The notes: generated from the letters alone by a model not told the origin. A stretch of 64,000 bases of DNA from Pestalotiopsis fici W106-1 (GCF_000516985.1 NW_006917097.1:1-64000); one strand, 5' to 3'; numbered from the stretch's first letter, positions 10,207-22,298 are shown. Translations and numbers: made by a program.

Positions 10207-13200
10207 TCAGTCCAGCAATAACTCGACGTCAAACTCGCGATCTGTTTTCAGCTGGTATTGCGGCAGCGTGGCTGGTCCACAGCTCGCAGTGCCCAGACCA
10301 TGGTGATACCAGTCCAGCCTCACCATGGTGTCATCCCTCTTGACCTTCTTGAGCTCATATGGATGTTTGGCCTCGTCTAGATCCGCAGTGCTATAATGCA
10401 TGGCGCTGAAGCTCGCGCCTTCGTGATCGCCGAATCGTGCCCGGAGGAGTCTTCCACTCTCACCCACACCCCACTCTTCGCGGAACTCGACCCACCGAAC
10501 GTCTGTGCGGTTGCCGCAGTCCTGGGGAAACTCGTAGTTGGTGAAGAGACTATCTACAGTGGCGCCAAATGTGTTCACATGCTGTGCTTCTTTCTTGTCG
10601 ATATATGACTCACCCGGTCCGCGGCCAAACCACTCCACAATCCGTACGTCCTTGAGACCGAGAGTGAGTCCAAAGCGTGCAAATGTACTGGGAAGTAAAA
10701 GCCCCTTGGGCTTGGCTTTGATGCTAACGCTACAGTAGTTTGCCGTGACGGTGTACGTCGTTACAGTGTCGACACTCCAGGCAAGCACAGGAGGAGCGAC
10801 GCGACCTTCCACGACAATCTTGAGGACGCCATTGTGCTCATTTGTAGCAACCTTGGTGAAATGCTTTCGCGTTTGGTGGACCCGGCGATCAATCCATTCT
10901 TTGCCGTGACCGGGTCGATCGTTGTCTGTCAATGCACGGTAGAAGTCCAGACTTGGAGGCTCGGTCATGAGATTGTGATTGGGACGCCCAATCTGTGCAA
11001 GAGAGAACAAGTCCCCGTTGATCGTGTTGAAGCCAAATATGGTACCGTTTTCGAGCAATACATGGACTGCGTTATCTGTTCTTCGCATGCCAGGCATAGC
11101 CGGGTCCGAGATGGTCTTGAGCGTTGCAAGAGATTCGGGTCTGCTTAAAGGTAGCTGGCTAGTTGCCACTGTGTGTCCGGCATACGCCCATTTTGTCCTT
11201 TTAGACAGGACAAAGTCCAAACGCAGCCAGGCTTCACCTGCAAAGATCCGGGGTAAATCTGGAATGATCAGTGTGGCTTTCGTGTGTGGCTTGATTCCCT
11301 TCGGAAGCTTCACTCTACGACCAGAAATCTCCTGTCTGTCCATAATGACACCGCAGAAGCAGTCAATGTCGTCGAGGTTGAGGAAGTCATAACGGTTGAT
11401 GATCTCGACCTCCCAGTTCTTGCAGCCAAGGACTTGGATGGGTTGAATCGCTTGACCATATTCCCACAAACCTGGACCGGGGCCATGATTCGCAAAGCAG
11501 AGGCCGTCCATGACGAAATTCCCATCGTTTGGATCGTCGCCAAAGTCGCCGCCGTAGGCCATGTAGTCCTCCCCATGCTCATTCTTTGTCTTCAATCCCT
11601 GCTCATGTGTGAGCTTGATGGTCACAGAGTCGTCGAGTGTCAATGGTACTCACATGATTAGCCCATTCCCAGACGAATCCGCCCATAAGTCGTGGGTACT
11701 TGTAAAAAGCCTCAATGTACTCCTTGACGGCTCCTGGACCATTGCCCATCGCATGCGCATATTCGCACATGACAAATGGTTTCTTCCAATCCTTCTCCTT
11801 GGCATACTTCACCATGTCATCAACGGAAGTATACATTCGACTGTAGATGTCTGCCGTCTTTGCGTCTTGGTCTCCCTCGTAGTGAATGAGTCGTGTGGGG
11901 TCCACTCGCTTGATCTCATCGTACATGGCCTGGTGGTTCCTCCCATAGAAGGATTCATTGCCAAGTGACCATAAGACAATACAAGGTTGATTTTTATCCC
12001 TCATGACCATCTGCCTGGCGCGGTCTACATAGGCTTCCTTCCATGCAGGGTTGTCCGAGGCGAAGCTAGCCGGATCACCACCGACTTCGCCGAAGCCATG
12101 ACATTCCAAATCTGCTTCGTCTAGTACCCAAAGACCAATTTCATTTGCGATTTCATACAAACGTGGGTCATTGATGTAGTGTGAGGTGCGAAGGGCATTG
12201 ATACCAAAGAACTTCATCTGGAGGAGGTCGTCCTTGAGCAAGTCGTAAGGTACAGTTCTTCCGGATTCGCTAAGAATATTATCAGTATCGAGGCAGTCCA
12301 AATGCTTCCTGACACCCAAATGATTAGGCTTACGGATGATGCTCGTGACGATTTACACCACGAAGCTTGACAGGCTGTCCATTGACACAGAACACGCCGT
12401 GAATCAGCTCGGCAACACGAAAGCCAACCTTTTGGGCTACGTGTATACCAGCTACAGACAGCACAAGAGTATACAAATAGGGTGTTTCTGCAGTCCACTT
12501 TTGGGGCGATTTCATATATCGACTGAATTTAAAAGAGGAGTTTTCTGACGTGTAGACGTCGCTGAAAATGACTTTTCCGTCCTCATCTAGAAGCTTTGCC
12601 GACAGATCAACGTTGGGCTTGTTGAAAATAACATCGATGGCTAGCTCAGCATCTTCATAATCTTCATCGAGGAGAGTGCGAACGTGGAAATCTTCGATGC
12701 GGGTGGACGGGAATGAGTGCAGCCAAACATCTCGAAAAATACCACTCAACCACCATTGATCCTATCATGTTTAGCAGAGCGAGAACAAATACAAGAAATA
12801 GTTGGCCTACCTGATCCTCAATATAACTTCCATCACAACGCTGGTAAACTTCCACGGCAAGATAGTTTTGCTCAGAGTCGAGGTCGAGGTACGTCGTCAC
12901 ATCGAATTCACTCGGGTTCCTCGAACCCTGAGAGTAGCCCACCTTTTCGCCATTGAGCCATACAGTGAAGGCGGAATCGACTCCTTCGAATCTGAGGCGC
13001 CATTGGCATCCATCCTTCAAGTGTTCTGGTACTGCAAAGGTTGTGACATAACGTCCACATTCATTGTCATCATACGGTACATTGGGTGGGTCTACCGGAA
13101 ATGGATAATTCACGTTGGTGTACTGAGGTCCTTTGCCATAGCCTTGGCATTGCCTACGATAATAGTCATTAGCCGCGATCTCGGTCTGCAACCCAATAAG

Positions 13201-13770
13201 ACCAAGGATGAGGATTTCTGAGGAGAGGCCAAGTCTCTCGAAATGGCTACGGCTGGACTAGATGAAGTCCGGGGCGGTGATCTAATGGTGGAGCGATGGG
13301 AGAACTAACCACATGCCCGGGACCTTGACAAGCGGCCATTTGGTATTATTGAAGCCCGGCTCATAGAAACTCGTGGGACCATTGAAGGGGCTGTCGGCCA
13401 GATCAAAGCCCCAAAGACCAGAGAGCAAAAAGCTTCTCGCCTCGGAAGGTTGAGCTGTGATGGCATCGTCCTCGGAATTGTACAGGGAATAGTGGCTCCT
13501 GGGTGGAAGGGTATTTCGATGGATAACACCCAGATTATTCCAATCCGGAGTCTCTTGTGGGTACACGCCTTCTGAGTGGGCGTTATTATGTAGTAGAGCG
13601 GTTGATTGACTGTGGCAGTCCGTGTCTTCCAACCCGTGGCAGTCGCCTTGGCGCGAAACACCGATATCCAGATCTAGACGAAGGCTTGCCTGTGAGCGAA
13701 TCACCAAGGACTTGGCCGGCTGTTGACCTCCGGCGGAGGACGGAGGGGATATGGAAGTTTTCGGGGCCAT
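10207..13770 (-). CDS. GH2 beta-galactosidase, intracellular, 5 exons
   Basis: Hydrolyses lactose and other beta-galactosides. Exons are 13770-13310, 13153-12811, 12761-12334, 12269-11654 and 11598-10207, joined in frame to 1079 residues. Order: GH2 sugar-binding domain (D-W-N-N-L-G-V-I-H-R-N-T-L-P-P-R near residue 80), immunoglobulin-like domain, TIM barrel, then a beta-gal small-chain domain with D-F-Y-R-A-L-T-D-N-D. The acid/base Glu is in S-L-G-N-E-S (about residue 516) and the nucleophile Glu in C-E-Y-A-H-A-M-G-N (about 580). There is no signal peptide, so it is cytosolic. Family members are about 1010-1030 residues, and the first 75 or so residues here do not resemble them. The start may therefore be wrong or a small 5' intron missed. 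It is divergent from the permease gene, the arrangement of bgaD and lacpA in Aspergillus nidulans. Confidence 0.93.
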
Positions 13771-14108
13771 GGGGACCGAGCGATGTGGAGACTGGGGAAT
13801 GTGGTGGAATATTGTGCGGAAAACTGCAAGGCTAACGGGAACTTGTTTTTGATGTACAACCAACGGGACCAAGTGTTGTAATCAGTATACCTACTACTCA
13901 GGCATAAGACGGGTGAGATGATTGTTAGTTAGCTTTACTCTCTCGACAAGTGATCTTGTCCAAGACTGTCCAAGCAAAGCCGGTCTTTCAATAATACGAC
14001 TGGAAAAGTATCCCGCATTTCCCACCACGCGGCGGCGCTACGTACGCGGGCGGAATGGACGTTGCTGCACGTATTGCACCACTCACTGGCTGTGGGTTGG
14101 GGGCGTTT

Positions 14109-14114
14109 GCGGGG
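14109..14114 (+). promoter_or_regulatory. candidate CreA site
   Basis: GCGGGG matches SYGGRG, in a G-rich stretch of the divergent lac promoter. So short a match is only suggestive. Confidence 0.25.
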
Positions 14115-14712
14115 GGCGTGCTGCGGGTGGTTTCCGTGCTAAAGTACCAGCCTCACGTGATTTGAGGCGGCAGGACGAACCGAAATCCAGTCAAATGCGC
14201 GCGCCCTATGAATGAAGAGGACGCAGCAGCAGTGAGCAGCAGATCATGTTAGGTAAGTTGGTAGGTAATGGGTGAGGAAAAGTTGCATGCAAGTTTGGGA
14301 AGATGCGAGGTTCAATTGCGTGTGGGGTTGGTTTGGAGAAGGAAAGCGGAGAAGGAAGCGGAGGAGCGCTAGACATTGCTGATTGGGCGGCTTGACCTAG
14401 GATAGCCCATGCGCCCCTTCCGAACCCACGTGAGAGTCAAAGATTCATTCAGGATGAATTTTACTCCCGTGTTTATTAAACTTGCAGTGAATGGGTGACG
14501 CTGTGCATGGATTATGCTGTCTCTCGATTACACTCTCGGTAATCATGATTTTCTATTCTTTTTGGCCAGTCACATGCCTCTTCTGCTCTCTTTGGAATCG
14601 AGGATTGAATGCCGATTTTGTTTGCTCGATCGCTTGCTACCTTGAGTTACGCAGTTGGCTAGTACAGAGTATTCCGTACCTGTAGTACCGGTAACCAAAC
14701 TCCTTAACCACC

Positions 14713-14718
14713 CCCCGC
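14713..14718 (-). promoter_or_regulatory. candidate CreA site
   Basis: CCCCGC on the plus strand gives GCGGGG on the minus strand, matching SYGGRG. It lies about 1.1 kb before the permease start and is suggestive only. Confidence 0.25.
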
Positions 14719-15689
14719 CGTTCCCGTTTTGTAGATGCAAGTGGAAACATTTTGGCATGGCGCCAATATCGAACCATGACCATTCGAACGCCTACTTTTG
14801 CCCGTCCCTCGAGCTAGCGGCGGCCAAGTCTTACCTTTCCCAGTTCCTTGTCCCAACTTGTCGGAAAGCCACTTGCCGACGATTCAAGGTAGAATATTCC
14901 GTATACAATCGAAAAGTCACGATGTGTGATACGCGATGCTGCTTGTCGTTTGTGGGATTCCCTCCCAAACTACCGGCAAGGCGGTTCATCTGCAAGTCTC
15001 TTGTGCGGAATACTACAATGGGCAACCACCTCGGCAAACCTGAGATCTGAGGCTGGACCAGAGCAGAGCCCCCTTATGAGATCGATCACTCAGCTGCTCG
15101 TGCCCTTCCAAACCGACCGCCCAGATGCATCCACACAAGACAGGCCTTGCCTCGTCCGTGTCGATCTGGCGGTCTAGGCAACGGCACAGCGCACTGCACA
15201 TATTATTGATCTTTCTACGTGAACTTCTTTCCCTCTTCTTATTGTCATGCCTTTGCGCCATGTGTGTGTGTGTGAGTGTGGCTGCAGTCCAAGAAGGGAT
15301 GCAAGTAATTCAAACCGGGGGTCAGAAGCCGACTGAGCGTTGGCTGCCGTCGTCTGGCTGTTTCCCGCCTATTGATCTGCAAGTCAGTGTGAGAGGTGTC
15401 GCTCTTGGATTCTGACTCGGTTGAATTGCCCGTATACCTCTAGAGCCACGACCCCAACTCCCCTTCTGGCCAGTCCCCCGAAGCCATCGCCCCCTTCACC
15501 TCACGAGCTGCATCGGGACGTCCAGGGTCGTGTCGCTTGGCCATGTGGGGAAAAGCCAGAGCTGGGGTCGGCCTTCCAAGGGTTCGGCCACGAACTGGGG
15601 CAACGGCGCCGATCTGGGGAATATCTGGGTAGCCAATTCTAGCCCAAAGCTACACGGTGCGCACCGGACCGAGCAAGCATGCCTTTTTG

Positions 15690-15694
15690 TATAA
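15690..15694 (+). promoter_or_regulatory. candidate TATA box of the permease gene
   Basis: TATAA preceded by a T run, about 140 bases before the ATG at 15832, followed by a pyrimidine-rich leader. Confidence 0.35.
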
Positions 15695-15831
15695 GTTATG
15701 CCCTCGGCCCTCTCTCTGCTCTGGGTGCGCCGATCACTCCTCTCAGCATACACGCTCTTGGGCATACTGCTCCGTGAAAACTCGATTGTAGTTTCTCTCT
15801 CCCAGCAAGCGTCTGGTATCTCCAGTGCACC

Positions 15832-18054
15832 ATGGCCACGACTGACGACCACAAGGCCGAGGTTTCCCTCGCGCATGAAGAGGTCCCCCATGGCGAAGTC
15901 CGTCAAGTCCAGGCGGCTTCCGTGGCCCTCGCGTCTGCCGTTGCGGAACAGAAGCCCAAGCTTTGGTCAAAGAACATGAGACAGCTGTATGCGATCATGG
16001 GAATTGGTTACCGGTAAGTGTTGCAAATGCCTTCTTGGAATGCTCTGGAATAACATGCTAACTGTTGTCATGCGTAGTACGTACTAAATACGAGTCGAGC
16101 TTTTTCGAATGATATCGTGACTTACACAAAGCAAATCTTTAGTTGTCTCCACCATGAACGGTTTCGATAGCTCGCTCATGGGATCAATCAACGCCATGAA
16201 ACCGTATCAACAAACTTTCGGTCTATCGGGAGAAGGATCCAGCGCTGGTATCATCTTCATCATTTACAATTTGGGCCAGATTGCAAGCTTCCCTTGTAAG
16301 TCCAATGCGCATAGACTACAGGATGGAGGTGGCTAACTTGTCAAGTTTGCGGTCTGATTGCTGATGGCTATGGTCGTCGTGTCTGTATTTTCGTTGGATG
16401 TCTAATTGTCTTGATTGGAACTGCTATCCAGGCTTCAGCCCACGAAATGGGGCAGTTCATTGGCGGTCGTTTTGTCCTTGGTTTCGGTGCCAGTATTGCG
16501 TCGGCTGCTGGTCCAGCTTATACTGTTGAGTTGGCGCACCCGGCATACCGTGGTACCATGGCCGGCATGTACAACAACTTTTGGTGGTGAGTAGACATTT
16601 GCCAGTGTCACAATTTCTCTAGACCCTTATTCTGATCAAAATATCCAGGGTCGGAAATATTCTCGCTGGTTGGACAACATATGGCACCGACCTGCACTAC
16701 ACTACTTCGTGGGCCTGGCGTGTGCCGACCATTGTCCAAGCCGCTCTTCCTGCAGTTGTGATGTGTCTCATCATGTTCTTCCCAGAATCGCCACGTTGTA
16801 AGTTACCCTGATCAACGGCAACATGGACTGTCACTTACAGTACTAGGGTTGATCCACAAGGACCGTACCGAAGAGGCCCTCGCCATCTTTGCCAAGTACC
16901 ACGGTGACGGCGACGCAAACTCTCCTCTTGTGCAGCTTCAGTACCGCGAGATTGTCGAGGAGGCTGCGGCGACCCATGATCCCAACCCATGGTGGAACTT
17001 CAAGGAACTTGTCAACACCCGTGCTGCTCGATACCGATTTGCTATGGTCATTGGAATGTCCTTCTTTGGACAATGGTCGGGTAACAATGTTGGTAAGTAG
17101 AAACGTCTGCACTGAAAAGAGAAAGAGAAGAGAAACAAGACTGACATGATTCAACTCTTTAGTCAGCTACTTTATGGTACTTTTACACCCGTCCACCCCT
17201 TGATTTGGCCCCAGACTAACAATATTAGCCATCAATGATTAAATCTGCTGGTATTCTTGACACAAGCAAGCAATTGCTTATTAATGCTGTAAGTTGTGGT
17301 CAAGGATACTTGCATATGCCCGCAAGAAAGCGAAAATGCTAATACCAGAACAGATTAACCCCATCTTCTCCTTCATCGCTGCAGTCTATGGCGCGACGCT
17401 GCTCGACAAGCTCGGCCGCCGACCTATGATGCTTTACGGCCTGATGGGCTCTCTTGTCTTTTATATCCTCCTGACGGCGTTCACCGCCGAGACTACCAAT
17501 CACCCTAACCTAGCTTACGGAACCATTGTTTCCATGTGAGTAGTTAGACATTGTGGCATTATCAATTTTTTGCGTGCTCTTGGGAAGCTAACACGAGAAT
17601 CGCCAGTTATTGCTTTGGTATCTGCTTTGCCTGGGGTTTCACACCACTTCAAACTCTTTATGCCGTCGAGTGTTTGGAGAACCGCACTCGTGCAAAGGGT
17701 TCTGGTGCCAATTTCTTATTGTAAGTCATCTCTGACCTTTGCCAAATGATTTTAGAGTCAGTCGTCTAACATGCATTTACCAGTTTGAACATTGCAATGG
17801 TCGTCAACACCTACGGTATCGCAGTGGGTATGGAGGCTATTGGCTGGAAGCTGTACCTGGTCTACATTGGCTGGTTGGTCGTCGAGATTGTCGTCATCTA
17901 CTTCTTCTTCGTCGAGACTGCCGGCAAAACCCTGGAAGAAATGTCGGAGATTTTCGAGGCCAAGAACCCGAGAAAGGAAAGCACCAAGAAGACCAAGGTC
18001 GATCTCGACGCGTCTGGCCGCGTTCTGCACGTCGAGAAGACCATCTCCGCCTAA
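15832..18054 (+). CDS. MFS lactose-type sugar permease, 10 exons
   Basis: Imports a beta-galactoside, probably lactose, by proton symport at the plasma membrane. Exons: 15832-16013, 16143-16295, 16346-16586, 16649-16797, 16847-17092, 17163-17176, 17229-17288, 17354-17535, 17607-17720 and 17784-18054, about 536 residues. Sugar-porter signatures are present: G-Y-G-R-R after TM2, a G-G-R-F-V-L-G-F-G motif, F-P-E-S-P-R-W before the central loop, L-D-K-L-G-R-R-P after TM8, and V-E-T-A-G-K-T-L-E-E-M at the end of TM12. It resembles fungal lactose permeases such as LacpA. One oddity: exon 1 ends in phase 2 at a strong GTAAGT, but exon 2 needs phase 1, so the first junction does not keep the frame. 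All other junctions do. It is divergent from the beta-galactosidase and convergent with the GH78-like gene. Confidence 0.9.
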
Positions 18055-18377
18055 GCCGCGGGGGAAAGCTTTGAACGTGAGAAAATCCTTTTGGCGAAGG
18101 CAAAAGGCCTGGCTGGATCAGTGATTCTTTTATGGTTCATGCCTTTTGCTGCCACCTCATTACGCTTCTTGCAAGAGAATGCTTAATAATGATACCCATA
18201 CAATAATGAACAATGATACTTGGCCGATGCAGTGTTGCACTCATGAAAATTTTCTGTGAACCTTATTCAAAGTGAAGACTAAAAAGGTATATTTCGGATT
18301 TAAATTATGTTTCCGCTCTAGTTACATCGGATGGTCCGGTCCCGGAAGCAAGAGTACCGTAGTCTGGAAGCATGCTT
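18055..18377. other. 3' intergenic region, convergent genes
   Basis: 323 bases between the stop codons of the permease (plus) and the GH78-like gene (minus). AT-richer than the coding parts, with AATAATGA/AATAATGAAC repeats near 18186-18215 that could serve 3' end formation. No gene seen. Confidence 0.6.
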
Positions 18378-20570
18378 TTATTCACCTTGGACGACAAAGG
18401 TATGACTTCCGCCATCTACACTTTTCGGGTATCCAATACGCTTGCCGACAGCGCCAGCACTCCAAGTTGATACGTCTCCGTCAAACTGAACAGAGGCCTC
18501 GGTAGAAGAAGTGTTGAGCAGAGGCAGCAGCACCAAGCCCGACGTGCCACTTGGAGTTTCGACGGTGACATTGTAGCCACCTTCTACCAGGGCCCACGAG
18601 GCCCGGTACTTGCCCAACCACGTGGAGAAGCCGCCCTCGGCAAAGTCGAGGTCGCCGAGCTGCGGCATCAGGGTCCAGGCGGAGCCCGCGAGCCCCGTCA
18701 CCTCGAGGCCCACGACAAAGTTCGTCAGCGCCGACGTCGGCCCGGCGCTCCAGCCGTGGGCGTGGCTCGTGTACGACGGGTCGCTGTAGCCGCGGTTGTA
18801 TCGATAGGCAAAGGAGCCATCGGCCAGGTAGCCCTCGACCACGGTCGACTGTGTCCCGTTTTCATTGTTCAGGTACCAGCCCCAGCTACGGCGGATGAGA
18901 TCGAGAGCGCGTCCGGCTTGGCCGGCCAGAAAGTGCGCCTGGATCTCAAAGGACGAGATGAAGGGTGATATGGTTCCAGGCAGCTCTGGCGAGACGGCAC
19001 CAATGTCGTTCCAGTTGCCCGTCAGCTGTGACGAAATATTCTGGTCCTGCGCCGCTGTGGTCACGTTGAATAGGACGGCGAGGGAGTTGGCGTCTTGCGG
19101 AAGAAGCGTCGTCTCTGTAGCGTTGTCCTTGAACGCACCTGCATCGGACACCCAGAGATACTGGTTGATGGCGGTTTGTAGATCAGCTGCACGGCTGGCG
19201 TAGGTACTGCTGAGCTCCGAATCGTCAACTAAACTGGCAAGCTCAGAGCCAGTGACGAGTGTCCGGTAGAGCCTATACGCCCATTAGCATACCATTTGGC
19301 CACGGGCGTAATGGATTACCTACAGCATGTTGGCTTCGCTGTTGTTAAACCCTTGTTGCCAGCGCGCCCAGTCTCTAACGCCTGTTACATTGAGAAGGCC
19401 CGAACTCAAAACCTTGCCGTAGACATTATCCATGGCGGCGGTATACCTGTCCCAATTCTGAGTCAAGAAAGTCGTGTCGTTGGTATAGAGCACATATGTC
19501 CATGTTCCAATCATTGTCCACATGTGGTAGGCTAGAAACATTAATACTCTGATTCGCTCCCAGTGTTCTAGTTTTGGAGCAGACTTACTGTCGCTGCCCT
19601 GCTGCAGTAAAGGAGGGCCTGCTTCCGGCAGCGATCCATCGGCGTTCTGGTCGCATCTGTCAGATGAAATTTGATCTCGGGGCTCTAGTCAATAGTGGCT
19701 CACCTGATGGTCATACATGACCTGCAACGCATTCTTGACGCTGTCCAACTCGCCGATTGAGTAAAAGGCTGAGGGAACAGCGATTCCCATGTCGCCCGGC
19801 CAGACGGCTCTGTCACGCTTTGCCCCGTCCACAATAATGGTGCTTCCATTGCCCAGGATACCGTCATTTGCCCAACCCGAGGTGACAAAGGGCACACGCC
19901 TTCCAGTGTCGACAGGCACGCTATTGGTCTGGATCGTGTACGCTCCGCTGTACCAGATCTTGTTCAGAGTCTCGTCACTCGAGTAGAAGTACCCCTGGTA
20001 TGCCTGCAGATTAGACCACGTCGGTTGAAAGCTGATCTCCAATGACACGTTGGAGATTTCAATACTCGCATCATCCTCGGTTAAAAGGAATAGTGTGAGG
20101 TACCGGAATCCTCCCCGGAGCTTGACCAAGGGCACCTCATAGGAGCCAGCACCACTTTCCGTGAGATTAACAGCCAAATATCCGTCCGGCGCAGCGCGGC
20201 CATTAGAGTAATCCGACTGTTGTCCGATGTAGTTCTTTGCTTCGCTCCAGGCTAGGCCGAGCTGTCCCGTGCCGCTGACGGTATAGTTGAGTGAAGTAAT
20301 GCCGCCAACTTCGATACCAAAGTCCAACACTACTTGTGATTCATTTCCGTACAGCGAGACGGTTCCGTTGTATGCTGTGGATGACGTGGTGTCCGCGGAA
20401 AGAACGTACTTTGGGCCGACGTTCCGACTTGATGGTGCATAAATGTACGAGTCCCAAGTGCCGGGAAATGCAGGACCGGAATGGCCATCGCAGACTGTAT
20501 CTCTCCAACACGAAGCAGCCGTGCATGTCCGGACCAATGTCAGTACAGAAGTAAGCCAAAAGTGCTTCAT
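18378..20570 (-). CDS. secreted GH78-like (alpha-L-rhamnosidase family) glycosidase, 4 exons
   Basis: Predicted extracellular six-hairpin glycosidase. Exons 20570-19704, 19646-19589, 19531-19324 and 19272-18378 give exactly 675 residues. A signal peptide is visible (M-K-H-F-W-L-T-S-V-L-T-L-V then a C-T-A-A-S cleavage region). A beta-sandwich N-terminal half is followed by a helical barrel with D-G-A-K-R-D-R-A-V-W-P-G-D-M-G, the fungal version of the GH78 acid-residue region. T-Y-H-M-W-T-M-I-G-T-W and a C-terminal H-G-W-S-A-G-P-T-S-A-L motif also fit. Many N-glycosylation sequons are present. Members remove terminal rhamnose, but several fungal members have untested specificity. Neighbouring lactose genes suggest the locus serves a galactose-containing plant or microbial glycan, which is an inference. 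Confidence 0.85.
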
Positions 20571-21475
20571 CGTGGTTGTGGAAGAGGCCCCGAGTACAAT
20601 ATCAGGGAAGAGCCAAGCCACCGGCAAATCGATCGGAAATACACCAATCCATGGTTTGTTGGATCCCTAGACTATATAACGAGAAATTTTACCCTGGCAA
20701 TCGCACTGCGCGGGGCTCTATGATCCTGCTTCAGGCCTGGTCCAGTGATCAATGGCAACATATTGCACCGAAAACGTGGGGAACATGGGGAATGCGGGGG
20801 GCACTTGTCAAGATCAGGGGTATATGTTTGGGCATGGAATGAGAACAGGTCGATCGTGTAGACGTGCGATAGCGTCCACGGTTAGGTTCTTTTCGCCTTG
20901 TATCTAAGGGCCCTGCTTGGGCAGGGAAAGTAAATGCCAGGAACAACAGCCTTTCAATTGGTGGATTTTGCCCCACGAACGGGTGATCGGGGGGCGAGGA
21001 CGCTTGGTCATTCATTTGAGTCGTGACATCTCGCTCCATCACTTGACGATCCAACTCTGTCACTTTCATTCTTCAAGTTGCCTGACAACTTATTTACTCC
21101 CTTATGGATAATGGCTGAATATCCTACGTTTACATCTTGTGTGGACAATCCAAGCGCGACCACCCAAATGAATGCATTCTTCACAACAATCCTATTACCC
21201 GCCGCCCGGGTTCGGATTGCATGCACAAGTCTAATTCACGACGAGAGTGGGCCTTCAGTACAGTCCGGCCAGACATGCAAAGGGGAAAAAAAGGTTGAAT
21301 CAATTATGAACTATCCGAGGTCAGATAAGTGACCGGCTTCTGGAAGCTTCTCGAGATATGCAAAGAATGTAACTATCCACCTGCAACCTACAGCTATCGA
21401 TGCAGACGCTTCAAGCATTTCTGCAAAGGTGGTACTGACACGGTCAGTACCTTGCGTCAGAACATCAATTTTGTT
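20571..21475. promoter_or_regulatory. upstream region of the GH78-like gene
   Basis: 905 bases without a gene, between the start of the GH78-like gene and the stop of the next minus-strand gene. On the minus strand a TATATAG lies at about 20678-20672, some 100 bases before the ATG. CCCC/GGGG-rich patches occur near 20985-21000. Confidence 0.5.
20672..20678 (-). promoter_or_regulatory. candidate TATA box of the GH78-like gene
   Basis: TATATAG on the minus strand, about 100 bases before the start codon at 20570, a normal distance for fungal genes with a TATA element. Confidence 0.45.
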
Positions 21476-22298
21476 TTATGCAACTGGCCTATCTCCGGTG
21501 CAGTACTCGGTGTAGTGGACGTCGTCTATTGCCGTAAGCAGAGTGCTGGGAAGGGTCGTATTGAAGAGCTTAGATTGTTGGCCGAACCAATCCGCCCCTG
21601 GAACACGCCCAACGGTTTGGAAGGTGAAGCCACGTCCGATCGTCCACGACTGGTCGCTAGGTAGAGTGCATTCCTGTAATCCCGCGACCAAAGGTTCCGC
21701 GTTGGCTGGTACGGAGTCATAGGGGCAGACATGAAATTGGTTCGGGCCCGTTGCTTCGAGAGGATAGACGATGATCGCGCAATCAAAATGGACAGGAGGG
21801 CCGTTGCCTGACCGAATACCACAGCCGAATGAAAAGTTTCGAAGCCGCAGGCGTGTCTCTGATGCTGAGCCAACAATGGTCGGAGCTAAGGTCTTGTATG
21901 GCAGGCGCCCGTGAACTCCAATGAGGCTGTTGACACGTCTCTTCCACCACTTCCACGGCCCCGGGGGAACCTGGTCGACCCTGTAAAAGAGGGCGTTGTT
22001 GTTGGGCCCGATGTTACCGACGGCGAAGTGGGTATAGTTCACATCATAATGGGGGTTGAAACCTGAGACGATGCCCTTGTTAATCGTGTCAACCGGAAGG
22101 GCGGGCACGTCGTTGAACTACACAACTGTTATTCCATGTTCCATACAAGAAGAAACATTGGTATGGGGTGGGATTTACATTGGCAACTCGAGGTCCTTCC
22201 GAGCAACTTAAACCAAGGAATGCCCTAGCCTCGATCGCTGCACCGACAGCAACCAGAAGCCAACAGGGGAGAAGAATAGTGGAAAAAGAGAAGCGCAT
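21476..22298 (-). CDS. secreted protein of unknown function, 2 exons
   Basis: Exons 22298-22179 and 22117-21476 join in frame to 253 residues through a GTAAAT ... GTGTAG intron of 61 bases. The first 20 or so residues are a clear signal peptide (M-R-F-S-F-S-T-I-L-L-P-C-W-L-L-V-A-V-G-A). The mature part is a compact protein with few charged clusters. Six cysteines are spread over it, including C-G-I-R, H-F-D-C, V-C-P-Y, E-C-T-L and Y-C-T-G. It has N-Y-T and N-T-T sequons and an N-terminal region rich in Asn, Gly and Phe that suggests a beta-sandwich. I do not recognise the family. It could be an extracellular enzyme accessory or a host- or environment-interacting secreted protein. It lies head-to-tail behind the GH78-like gene on the same strand. 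Confidence 0.75.

Larger units (their letters stand above)
13771..15831. promoter_or_regulatory. divergent promoter between beta-galactosidase and permease
   Basis: A 2.06 kb stretch without a gene, flanked by the two divergent starts. It holds two GCGGGG-type matches to the known carbon-repressor (CreA) consensus SYGGRG, at 14109-14114 (plus) and 14713-14718 (minus). A TATAA lies at 15690-15694, about 140 bases before the permease ATG. CreA control of lactose genes is established in Aspergillus and Trichoderma; its role here is inferred. A GT repeat lies near 15262-15275. Confidence 0.55.

Noticed and set aside
10396..11661. Several long plus-strand open frames opposite the beta-galactosidase
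   Set aside because: They are antisense shadows of a gene whose minus-strand exons match GH2 throughout. None has its own motif.
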